This document shows, in pieces, positions 16,729-24,044 of a stretch of DNA of 46,869 nucleotides (positions are counted from its first letter, which is position 1; the number at the start of each line of letters is the position of its first letter). The DNA is taken from the NCBI RefSeq assembly GCF_900112815.1, contig NZ_FOND01000030.1, positions 1 to 46,869 of the forward strand. Reading direction: 5' to 3'. This DNA is from Blastococcus tunisiensis (GTDB lineage Bacteria; Actinomycetota; Actinomycetes; Mycobacteriales; Geodermatophilaceae). Both the position numbers and the translations under genes were made by a program. The notes under the pieces are model-generated. The model did not search any database. It was not told where the DNA came from and saw only the letters and a program-made list of their open reading frames with translations.

Positions 16729-17496
16729 TCAGACGAGGACGACCTCGACACCGGACTTCTCGAGCCCGGCGAGGACGTCGCGGTCGGCGCCGTCGTCGGT
16801 GACGAGCACGTCGACGTCCTCGGGAGCGGCGAACCGCACGAGGGTCTCCTGCTCGAGCTTGCTGGAGTCGGCGAGCACGACCACCCGCTGCCCCGCGTGC
16901 ACCATCGCGCGCTTCACCAGCGCCTCGTCCTCGTCCGGGGTGGTGAACCCGTAGGTCGAGGTGATCCCGTTGGTGCCGAGGAAGGCGACGTCGACGCGCA
17001 GGTTGCCCAGCGTCCGGACCCCGGCGTCACCGACGGCGCACTGCGTCACGCCGCGCACCCGGCCGCCCAGCAGGTGCACCGTGATGCCCGGCGCGGTGGC
17101 GAGCCGGGCGGCGATGGGCACCGCGTTCGTCACGGTCAGCAGCTGCCGGTCGGTGGGCAGCAGCTCGGCCAGGGCGGCCGTCGTCGTCCCGCCGTCCAGG
17201 ATGATGCTGCCGTTCATGCCGGGGAGGAAGTCCAGCGCCGCGGCCGCGATCCGCGCCTTCTGCTCGGCGAGCCGGCCCGTCCGCTCGCCGAGCCCGAGCT
17301 CGACCAGCGCCACCGCGTGCACGGGCACGGCCCCGCCGTGGACCCGGCGCAGCATGCCGGCGCGCTCCAGGACCGCGAGGTCGCGCCGCACGGTCTCGGT
17401 GGTCACCCCGAACTGCTCCGCCGTCGCGGTCACGCTCAGCCGGCCACGCTGGCCGACCAGCTGGGCGATCGCCTGCTGCCGTTCCTCGGGGTACAC
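16729..17496 (-). CDS. DeoR/GlpR regulator of the hexitol PTS locus
   Basis: The 255-residue protein has the DeoR winged helix-turn-helix at about 5-55, including TTETVRRDLAVLERAGMLRRVHGG. The C-terminal sensor domain includes the GTTTAAL loop and DSSKLEQE. It is divergent from mtlA, so it most likely represses the hexitol genes and is relieved by a sugar phosphate. I place the start at the GTG at 17496, which has GGAGGAGG upstream; a longer frame adds 15 residues without family character. Two direct repeats in the divergent region are good candidate binding sites. Confidence 0.88.
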   Translation of the reverse strand: MYPEERQQAIAQLVGQRGRLSVTATAEQFGVTTETVRRDLAVLERAGMLRRVHGGAVPVHAVALVELGLGERTGRLAEQKARIAAAALDFLPGMNGSIILDGGTTTAALAELLPTDRQLLTVTNAVPIAARLATAPGITVHLLGGRVRGVTQCAVGDAGVRTLGNLRVDVAFLGTNGITSTYGFTTPDEDEALVKRAMVHAGQRVVVLADSSKLEQETLVRFAAPEDVDVLVTDDGADRDVLAGLEKSGVEVVLV

Positions 17497-17526
17497 GGAG
17501 CCTCCTCCTGGCGCCGACGCATGCCC

Positions 17527-17610
17527 GGTTCTGTGGCACACGCTCGTGGTTCTGTGGCTTCACGTGGGATTCCGTTGACAAGATACCCGCCCGTGCGTGA
17601 CTCTGGTCAC
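17527..17610. promoter_or_regulatory. Divergent control region of the hexitol PTS locus
   Basis: The 11-base sequence GGTTCTGTGGC occurs at 17527-17537 and again at 17548-17558, 21 bases apart, that is on the same face of the helix. A TTGACA hexamer at 17575-17580 could be the -35 of mtlA, though no strong -10 follows. At 17597-17610 the palindrome GTGAC-TCTG-GTCAC matches the CRP-like pattern GTGA-N6-TCAC. Direct repeats are usual DeoR sites, and a CRP-like site suggests carbon-source control. Both assignments are inferred from position and pattern. Confidence 0.5.
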
Positions 17611-17749
17611 GTCGCGACGAGCTGATGCCGTGAGATCCCCACGACGAGTGCGTACCAGGTGGATGTGGGCCTCTGCGGCCGGCGCACGCCTCGGCCGGCC
17701 CGGCCGAGCGCGACCCGGGTGTCCGTCCGTCCCATCGGGAGGAAAGCCA

Positions 17750-19291
17750 GTGAGTGCATCAACGACAGCACCGACACAGCGATCAGGCGCCCGGGTGGCG
17801 GTGCAGAAGGTCGGCACGTTCCTGTCCGGGATGATCATGCCGAACATCGCAGCCTTCATCGCCTGGGGCATCATCACGGCGCTGTTCATCGAGAAGGGCC
17901 CGTTCCCCGTCGGGGGCATCGGGGGCTTCGGCGAGAACGACGCCGGGGAGCCGAACATCGGCCTCGTCGGCCCGATGATCCGGTTCATGCTCCCGCTGCT
18001 CATCGCGGCGCAGGGCGGGCGGATGGTCTACGGCGTGCGCGGTGCCGTCGTCGCCGTCGTGGCCACCATGGGCGTCATCGTCAGCACCGACCAGCCGATG
18101 TTCCTGGGTGCGCTGATCATGGCGCCACTGTCGGCGTGGGTGATGAAGCAGATCGACAAGCTCTGGGACGGCAAGATCAAGCCCGGCTTCGAGATGCTGG
18201 TGAACAACTTCTCCGCCGGCATCGTCGCGGCCGCCCTCGCCGTCGCCGGCTTCTTCGCCTTCGGGCCGGTGATCGAGGCGATCTCCCGCGGGCTGGGCAA
18301 CGGGGTGGACTGGCTCGTCGACAACGGGGTGCTGCCGCTGGCCAGCATCATCATCGAGCCGGCCAAGGTGCTGTTCCTCAACAACGCCATCAACCACGGG
18401 GTGCTCACCCCGCTCGGCGTTCAGCAGGCCGCGGAGAGCGGCGCCTCGATCCTCTTCCTGCTCGAGGCCAACCCCGGTCCCGGTCTGGGCCTGCTGCTGG
18501 CCTACACGTTCTTCGGCAAGGGGATGGCGCGGGCCACCGCGCCGGGGGCGGCGGTCATCCACTTCTTCGGCGGCATCCACGAGATCTACTTCCCGTTCGT
18601 CCTCATGAAGCCGGTCCTGCTGCTGGGCATGATCGCCGGCGGCATGGTGGGCATCGGGACGCTCGTCGTCTTCGACGCCGGCCTGCGCGCACCGGCCGCC
18701 CCGGGCTCGATCATCGCCGTGCTGGCGCAGACCCCGGGCGACAGCTTCGTCGGCGTGATCCTGTCCGTGACCCTGGCCGCCGCGACCTCCTTCGTCGTCT
18801 GCGCCTTCCTGCTCAAGGTCACGCGTGACAAGGACGGCGACCTCGCGGAGGCGACCGCCGAGATGGAGGGCCTGAAGGGCCGGAAGAGCTCCGTCGCCGG
18901 ATCGCTCACGACGGCCGAGGCGGCCGCCGGGGACGAGGTGGAGGCCGCCGGGGTCGCACCCCGCGACGCCGCTGCCCGCGCGCCGATCAACCGCATCCTC
19001 TTCGCCTGCGACGCCGGCATGGGGTCCAGCGCGATGGGCGCCTCGGTGCTCCGCAACAAGATCAGGAAGGCGGGCTTCGCGGAGGTCGAGGTGCAGAACG
19101 TGGCCATCGCCAACCTCACCGACGACGTCGACCTGGTGGTCACCCACCAGGACCTGACGCCCCGGGCGCGGTCGATGGCGCCGTCCGCGCAGCACGTGTC
19201 CGTGGACAACTTCATGAACAGCCCCCAGTACGACGCCATCGTCGAGGAGCTGAGGACGACCAACGCCCAGGACGTCCCGTCCCCGCGTTGA
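17750..19291 (+). CDS. mtlA: PTS mannitol transporter, IICB subunit
   Basis: The 513-residue protein combines a membrane IIC domain (about 15-355), which translocates the hexitol, with a cytoplasmic IIB domain (about 415-500) that phosphorylates it. IIC signatures include SGMIMPNIAAFIAWGIITALF, LVNNFSAGI and the GGIHEIYFPFVLMKP segment. The IIB phosphorylation site is Cys420 in FACDAGMGSSAMGAS. The linker (about 365-410) is rich in Ala and Glu. The IIA domain is encoded separately just downstream. The GTG start has GGGAGGAAA 6 bases upstream. No EI or HPr gene lies in this window. Confidence 0.93.
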   Translation: MSASTTAPTQRSGARVAVQKVGTFLSGMIMPNIAAFIAWGIITALFIEKGPFPVGGIGGFGENDAGEPNIGLVGPMIRFMLPLLIAAQGGRMVYGVRGAVVAVVATMGVIVSTDQPMFLGALIMAPLSAWVMKQIDKLWDGKIKPGFEMLVNNFSAGIVAAALAVAGFFAFGPVIEAISRGLGNGVDWLVDNGVLPLASIIIEPAKVLFLNNAINHGVLTPLGVQQAAESGASILFLLEANPGPGLGLLLAYTFFGKGMARATAPGAAVIHFFGGIHEIYFPFVLMKPVLLLGMIAGGMVGIGTLVVFDAGLRAPAAPGSIIAVLAQTPGDSFVGVILSVTLAAATSFVVCAFLLKVTRDKDGDLAEATAEMEGLKGRKSSVAGSLTTAEAAAGDEVEAAGVAPRDAAARAPINRILFACDAGMGSSAMGASVLRNKIRKAGFAEVEVQNVAIANLTDDVDLVVTHQDLTPRARSMAPSAQHVSVDNFMNSPQYDAIVEELRTTNAQDVPSPR

Positions 19292-19297
19292 CCCGAC

Positions 19298-19335
19298 CCG
19301 GCCGGCCGGCGCCCGCACGGGCGCCGGCCGGCCGG
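19298..19335 (+). other. Strong intercistronic hairpin between mtlA and mtlF
   Basis: The arms 19298-19315 and 19318-19335 are perfect complements over 18 bases, leaving a 2-base gap in sequence and probably a 4-base loop in practice. Nearly every pair is G-C. No T-run follows, so a classical rho-independent terminator is unlikely. A hairpin here could stabilise the mtlA message, reduce read-through to mtlF, or direct RNA processing. Confidence 0.75.
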
Positions 19336-19356
19336 CACCATCCCCAGGGGGTTTGC

Positions 19357-19791
19357 ATGAGCGACGTACTGACCCGGTCCCAGATCTCGGTCTCCGGCGC
19401 GGCCACCAACAAGGACGACGCCATCCGGGAGGCCGGCCAGATCCTGGTGGACGCCGGGGCGGTGGCACCCGCCTACGTGGACGCCATGTTCGAGCGCGAG
19501 AAGTCGGTGTCCACCTACATGGGCAACTACCTCGCCATCCCGCACGGCACGAACGAGGCCAAGGACGCCATCGGCCGGTCGGCCATCTCCGTCGTCCGGT
19601 ACGACGCGCCCATCGACTGGGACGGCAAGGAGGTGCGCTTCGCCGTCGGGATCGCCGGCGTCGACAACGGGCACCTGGAGATCCTCGGGAAGATCGCCAT
19701 CGTCTTCTCCGACGCCGACGAGGTCGACAAGCTGCTCGCCGCCGGCTCGGCCGACGAGCTGTACGACCTGCTGCAGGCCGTCAACGAGTAG
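19357..19791 (+). CDS. mtlF: PTS mannitol transporter, IIA subunit
   Basis: The 144-residue cytoplasmic phosphocarrier passes phosphate from HPr to the IIB domain. The active histidine is His63 in YLAIPHGT, followed by the family segment KDAIGRSAISVVRYDAPIDWDG. The C-terminal part, KIAIVFSDADEVDKLL, matches IIA of the mannitol/fructose type. The ATG at 19357 is preceded by an AGGGGG stretch. The upstream extension of the frame falls within the hairpin and is not coding. Confidence 0.92.
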   Translation: MSDVLTRSQISVSGAATNKDDAIREAGQILVDAGAVAPAYVDAMFEREKSVSTYMGNYLAIPHGTNEAKDAIGRSAISVVRYDAPIDWDGKEVRFAVGIAGVDNGHLEILGKIAIVFSDADEVDKLLAAGSADELYDLLQAVNE

Positions 19792-19795
19792 CACC

Positions 19796-19842
19796 GGCCA
19801 CCGTCCGTCCGCGCCCCGCACGACCGGCGCAGATCGGTGGCC
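19796..19842 (+). other. Inverted repeat between mtlF and the dehydrogenase gene
   Basis: GGCCACCG at 19796-19803 pairs perfectly with CGGTGGCC at 19835-19842, with one more flanking pair on each side and a 31-base interior. It sits in the 87-base gap between the two genes. It may be a weak mRNA structure; no T-run follows. Confidence 0.35.
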
Positions 19843-19878
19843 GTCCGGAGAACGTCACCAGGAGAGGAACACGAGCAC

Positions 19879-20919
19879 ATGAAGGTCCTGCGCTTCTACG
19901 CGCCGAAGGACGTCCGTATCGAGGACGTCCCCGAACCCGAGTGCGGGCCGGACGAGGTGAAGCTCCGGGTGCGCAACTGCTCCACCTGCGGCACCGACGT
20001 GAAGATCTTCAACAACGGGCACCAGAACATCACCCCGCCGCGGATCATGGGCCACGAGGTCGCCGGGGAGGTCGTCGAGGTCGGGGCGGAGGTCAGCGGC
20101 TGGTCCGTCGGTGACCGCGCCCAGGTGATTGCGGCGGTGCCCTGCGGGGTCTGCTACGAGTGCCGGAAGGGCTGGATGGCGGTCTGCCAGAACCAGACGT
20201 CGGTCGGCTACCAGTACGAGGGCGGGTTCGCCGAGTACCTGATAGTGCCCCGGCAGGTGCTGCAGGTCGACGGGCTCAACCGGATCCCGGACGACATCGG
20301 CTTCGACGAGGCGTCGGTGGCCGAGCCGTTCGCCTGCGCCATCAACGCGCAGGAGCTGATCTCGGTGGGCGACGGCGACACCGTCGTCGTCTTCGGGGCC
20401 GGGCCGATCGGCTGCATCCACATCCGGCTGGCCCGGGCCAACGGCGCGAGCCGGGTCTTCCTCATCGACGTCAACGCCGAGCGGCTGAAGATGTCCGCCG
20501 ACGCCGTCCAGCCCGACGAGGTCATCAACGGCAGCGAGGTCGACGTCGTCGACCACGTGATGCAGCTGACCGACGGCCGCGGGGCGGACGTCGTCATCAC
20601 GGCCACCGCCGCGAACGTCGCCCAGGAGCAGGCGATCCGGATGGCGGCGCGGCGGGGGCGGATCTCCTTCTTCGGCGGCCTGCCGAAGACCAACCCCTAC
20701 ATCCAGTGCGACTCCAACCTGGTCCACTACCGGGAGCTGATGATCATGGGGGCGAACGGGTCGGCACCCGAGCACAACAAGCGGGCGCTGGAGTACATCT
20801 CCACCGGCAAGGTGCCCGTCAAGGACCTGATCACCGCCCGCCTGCCGCTCGACCGGGCGCTGGAGGCCTTCGACATCGTCGCGAAGGGCGAGGCGATCAA
20901 GGTCACCATCGAACCCTGA
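19879..20919 (+). CDS. Zinc-dependent polyol (phosphate) dehydrogenase, MDR family
   Basis: The 346-residue protein is a medium-chain dehydrogenase/reductase. Catalytic zinc ligands are Cys37 in CSTCGTD with His59 and Glu60 in MGHEVAGEV. Four structural-zinc cysteines lie at 89, 92, 95 and 103. The NAD(P) Rossmann motif is VVVFGAGPIGCIHI. It belongs to the sorbitol, threonine and galactitol-1-phosphate dehydrogenase group. Its place after mtlA-mtlF suggests that it oxidises the imported hexitol phosphate to a ketose phosphate, in place of the unrelated MtlD. The ATG has AGGAGAGGA upstream. The substrate is inferred from context only. Confidence 0.85.
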   Translation: MKVLRFYAPKDVRIEDVPEPECGPDEVKLRVRNCSTCGTDVKIFNNGHQNITPPRIMGHEVAGEVVEVGAEVSGWSVGDRAQVIAAVPCGVCYECRKGWMAVCQNQTSVGYQYEGGFAEYLIVPRQVLQVDGLNRIPDDIGFDEASVAEPFACAINAQELISVGDGDTVVVFGAGPIGCIHIRLARANGASRVFLIDVNAERLKMSADAVQPDEVINGSEVDVVDHVMQLTDGRGADVVITATAANVAQEQAIRMAARRGRISFFGGLPKTNPYIQCDSNLVHYRELMIMGANGSAPEHNKRALEYISTGKVPVKDLITARLPLDRALEAFDIVAKGEAIKVTIEP

Positions 20920-20951
20920 GCCGATCGGTTGCCTCGCGCAACGCCGGGTAG

Positions 20952-20975
20952 CCCCGACCCGGAACGTGGTCGGGG
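20952..20975 (+). promoter_or_regulatory. Hairpin overlapping the ribosome binding site of the DHA2 transporter
   Basis: CCCCGACC at 20952-20959 pairs with GGTCGGGG at 20968-20975 around an 8-base loop. The last four G of the right arm are also the start of the GGGGAGAGG ribosome binding site for the GTG at 20987. When folded, the stem would partly hide that site. It may act as a translational attenuator. Confidence 0.4.
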
Positions 20976-20986
20976 AGAGGGACTCG

Positions 20987-22462
20987 GTGGCAGGAACGCA
21001 GCAGGTCTCGGACGGGCACGCCCGCGACGGGGGTGAGGACCAGCCGGACCCGCGGCGGTGGAAGGCACTGGCGGTCTGTCTCGTCGGCGGCTTCATGGTG
21101 CTGCTCGACGTCTCGATCGTGAACGTGGCCCTGCCGTCCATCCGCGACGGGCTGCAGGCCTCGGAGAGCGAGCTGCAGTGGGTCGTGTCCGGCTACGCGC
21201 TGACCTTCGGGCTGCTGCTCGTGCCGGCCGGCCGGGTCGGGGACGTCCGTGGCCGGCGCACCATGTTCATCACCGCCCTGGCCCTGTTCTCCCTGGCGTC
21301 GCTGGCCTGCGGTCTGGCGCCGACCAGCCTGACCCTGGTGATCGCCCGGTTGGTCCAGGGCCTGGCCGGCGGGCTGCTCACCCCGCAGATCAGCGCGCTC
21401 ATCCAGCAGCTGTTCCGCGGCCGGGAACGCGGGACGGCCTTCGGGCTCTTCGGCACGGTCATCGGTGTGTCGACGGCGGTCGGCCCGCTGCTCGGCGGGG
21501 CGCTGATCGCCGTCTTCGGGCCCGACCAGGGCTGGCGGTGGGTCTTCTTCATCAACCTGCCGATCGGCCTGGCCGCGATCCCGCTCGCGTGGCGGCTGCT
21601 GCCGGAGCCGGATCCCTCGCGGGAGCGGCACGACTACGACCCGCTGGGCGTCGTCCTGCTGGGTGCCGGCATCGTCGCCCTCCTGCTGCCGCTGGTGCAG
21701 GAACGGCAGTGGCAGGGCTCGGCGAAGTGGCTGCTGATCCCGCTGGCCCTCCTGCTGCTCGCGGCGTTCGTCGCCTGGGAGATCCGCTACGCACGGCGCG
21801 GCAGGGAGCCGCTGGTCGACCTCGTGCTGTTCCGGCTGCGCTCCTGGTCGTTCGGGGCGGCGATGATCACGCTCTTCTTCGCCGGCTTCACCCCGCTGTT
21901 CTTCGTGTTCACCCTGTTCCTCCAGACCGGCCTCGGCTACAGCGCCCTCGAGGCCGGGCTCGCGATCACCCCGTTCGCCGTGGGCTCGGCGGTCGGCGCC
22001 GCCTTCGGCGGGCGGATCGTGCACCGCTTCGGACGGGCCCTGGTCGCGTCCGGGCTGCTGCTGGTGGTGATCGGCTTCGTCGGCGCCGTGGTCGCGGTGT
22101 GGCTGGTGCCCGAACGCGGCACCGGCTGGGCGACCCTGGCGCCGCTGCTGATCGGCGGGCTCGGCGCCGGTCTGGTCATCTCGCCCAACCAGGCGCTCAC
22201 GCTCTCGCAGGTGCCGGTGGCGCGCGCCGGCACCGCCGGAGGTCTGCTGCAGGTCGGCCAGCGCATCGGCGCGGCGGTGGGCATCGCCGCCGTGGGATCG
22301 GTCTTCTTCGCCCGGGTCGCCGCCACCGACGGCGATTTCGCCAGCGCCTTCGACCACGGGATGCTCGTCGCCACCGGTTTCGTCGTCGCGGCCCTGGTGA
22401 TCGCGGTCGTCGACGTCGTGGTCGACCGGCGGGTGCACCGGCGAGGGACGGAGGCCCCCTGA
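20987..22462 (+). CDS. MFS transporter, DHA2 (EmrB/QacA) family
   Basis: The 491-residue protein has about fourteen membrane segments. The motif LDVSIVNVALPSIRDGL in helix 1 and the WVVSGYALTFGLLLVPAGRVGDVRGRR loop are the classic DHA2 signatures of proton-driven drug or metabolite exporters. I prefer the GTG at 20987 with GGGGAGAGG upstream over the GTG 21 bases earlier. It follows the PTS locus by about 67 bases and precedes the ROK regulator. Its substrate is unknown, and it may belong to neither cluster. Confidence 0.87.
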   Translation: MAGTQQVSDGHARDGGEDQPDPRRWKALAVCLVGGFMVLLDVSIVNVALPSIRDGLQASESELQWVVSGYALTFGLLLVPAGRVGDVRGRRTMFITALALFSLASLACGLAPTSLTLVIARLVQGLAGGLLTPQISALIQQLFRGRERGTAFGLFGTVIGVSTAVGPLLGGALIAVFGPDQGWRWVFFINLPIGLAAIPLAWRLLPEPDPSRERHDYDPLGVVLLGAGIVALLLPLVQERQWQGSAKWLLIPLALLLLAAFVAWEIRYARRGREPLVDLVLFRLRSWSFGAAMITLFFAGFTPLFFVFTLFLQTGLGYSALEAGLAITPFAVGSAVGAAFGGRIVHRFGRALVASGLLLVVIGFVGAVVAVWLVPERGTGWATLAPLLIGGLGAGLVISPNQALTLSQVPVARAGTAGGLLQVGQRIGAAVGIAAVGSVFFARVAATDGDFASAFDHGMLVATGFVVAALVIAVVDVVVDRRVHRRGTEAP

Positions 22463-22568
22463 CGCGCCCGGGACCCGTCGTCGGCCATCTCGGCGAGACG
22501 GTGTGCTGCCTCGAGAAAGATGGGGCGGATTGCCCCCGTCGCGTGCATGAAGGCCACGCAAACCCGTA

Positions 22569-22585
22569 ACTTATGTCCTGACGGC
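22569..22585. promoter_or_regulatory. Putative ROK operator, copy 1
   Basis: The 17-base element ACTTATGTCCTGACGGC lies 38 bases before the ROK regulator gene. It matches the element in front of the ABC transporter operon at 13 of 17 positions. This suggests autoregulation of the ROK gene and shared control of the transporter. Confidence 0.5.
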
Positions 22586-22622
22586 GCACAAGCGCCCCCA
22601 TCGACGCCTTTGGGAGACCGAC

Positions 22623-23882
22623 GTGACGGCGATCACCTCGCCCCAGGAGGCGTTCATCCACGGGCGGCTGATCAACCTCGTCCGGACCGGACGGGCCGTG
22701 ACCCGGCCGGCGCTGGAGCAGGAGACCGGCCTCGGGCGGAAGCTGGTGGCCCAGCGGGTGCAGCAGGCCATCGACGCCGGGCTGCTCGAGGACGGTGAGC
22801 TCGCCCCGTCGGCGGGTGGGCGGCCGTCCCGGCTGCTGCGTTTCCGCTCGGAGGCGGGACACGTCTACGCCGGGATGATCGGTGCCACCGAGATGACGGC
22901 CGCCGTCGCGACTCTCGACGGCACGCTGATCGCCTCGCTGCACGAGGACTGGAACGCCGCGGAGCGGCCCGAGGAGACCCTCGAGCTCCTCGATGCGCTG
23001 TTCGTCCGCCTCGCGCGGAAGACGCGCACCGAGCCGTGGGCCTTCGGCATCGGCGTGGCCGGGCCGGTCGACTTCGCGACCGGCCGCCTGGTCGACCCGC
23101 CGATCATGCCGGGCTGGGACGGCTGCAGCGTTCGGGCCTGGCTCCGGGACCGGTACGACGCGCCCGTCTGGGTCGACAACGACGTCAACCTCATGGCGCT
23201 CGGCGAGTGGCACAAGGGCACACCCCGGGACGGCCGTGACCTGCTCTACGTCTTCGTGGACGAGGGTGTCGGGGCCGGACTGGTGTCGAAGGGCACGGTC
23301 TTCCGCGGCGACACCGGCGCGGCCGGGGACATCGGCCACATCCAGGTCACCGACGACCCGTCCGTCGTGTGCCGGTGCGGTCAGACCGGGTGCCTGGAGG
23401 CCGTGACGGGCGGCTGGGGCCTGGTCCACCGGCTCACCGCGCGCGCCGCCGAGAGCCCCGTCCTGGCTGCCCGCCTGGCCCAGCGAGGCCACCTGACCTC
23501 CCAGGACGTCGGCCTGGCGGCCCGGGACGGCGATCCACTCGCGTCGGCGGAGACGCTGCGCGGCACCCGGGTCATCGGCACCACTGTGGCCGGCGTCGTC
23601 AACTTCCTCAATCCGGGGACGGTGGTCCTCGGCGGCGGCGCCCTCCGGGTCGGGGAGTCGGTCGTGCGCGCCTTCGAGGAGACGGTGCGCGGCCGCGCCA
23701 CCAAGCTGGCCCGGCAGCGGCTGACCGTTCGGCCGGCGTCGCTGGATTTCCGCGAGGGCGTGACCGGTGCCGCGATCCTCGCCATCGAGCAGCTGTTCGC
23801 CCCCGAATCCGTGGGCATCTGGATCGAGGACGGGTCGCCCGTCGGGCACGCCGCGCCTCTGCAGCGTGCGCTTGCGATGTGA
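22623..23882 (+). CDS. ROK-family transcriptional regulator
   Basis: The 419-residue protein has an N-terminal winged helix (about 8-75, with TRPALEQETGLGRKLVAQRVQQAI) and a sugar-kinase-like ROK domain. ROK signatures include IGVAGPVDFATGRLVDPP, WVDNDVNLMALGEW, AGDIGHIQV and the zinc site CRCGQTGCLE. It probably senses a sugar or glycoside released from the imported substrate and represses the glycoside island that follows. A 17-base element is shared by its own promoter region and the ABC operon promoter. Intrinsic kinase activity is unlikely for a DNA-binding ROK protein but cannot be excluded by eye. Confidence 0.9.
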   Translation: MTAITSPQEAFIHGRLINLVRTGRAVTRPALEQETGLGRKLVAQRVQQAIDAGLLEDGELAPSAGGRPSRLLRFRSEAGHVYAGMIGATEMTAAVATLDGTLIASLHEDWNAAERPEETLELLDALFVRLARKTRTEPWAFGIGVAGPVDFATGRLVDPPIMPGWDGCSVRAWLRDRYDAPVWVDNDVNLMALGEWHKGTPRDGRDLLYVFVDEGVGAGLVSKGTVFRGDTGAAGDIGHIQVTDDPSVVCRCGQTGCLEAVTGGWGLVHRLTARAAESPVLAARLAQRGHLTSQDVGLAARDGDPLASAETLRGTRVIGTTVAGVVNFLNPGTVVLGGGALRVGESVVRAFEETVRGRATKLARQRLTVRPASLDFREGVTGAAILAIEQLFAPESVGIWIEDGSPVGHAAPLQRALAM

Positions 23883-23885
23883 GGG

Positions 23886-23913
23886 TTGACATATGTGCCA
23901 ACGGCACTAAAGT
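23886..23913 (+). promoter_or_regulatory. Promoter of the ABC operon with embedded ROK operator, copy 2
   Basis: A consensus -35 TTGACA (23886-23891) and a -10-like TAAAGT (23908-23913) are spaced by 16 bases. The element ACATATGTGCCAACGGC (23889-23905) covers the spacer and contains the palindrome ACATATGT. It matches the element upstream of the ROK gene at 13 of 17 positions. A bound regulator would block RNA polymerase directly. Confidence 0.65.
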
Positions 23914-24044
23914 CATCCCCAGGGCGTGACCCGCCCCACAGAACCACCGTGTGCTCCAGACCGGAGCCTCCTGCTCGTTCCTCCGCCACTGCGGCCTGCG
24001 CCGCCCCGGGACCCACAGCCGGTCCCGACGTCTCTGGAGTTCCC

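Noticed and set aside
19298-19335. Rho-independent terminator between mtlA and mtlF
   Set aside because: The stem is strong but no T-rich tract follows, so I list it as a hairpin of unknown role.
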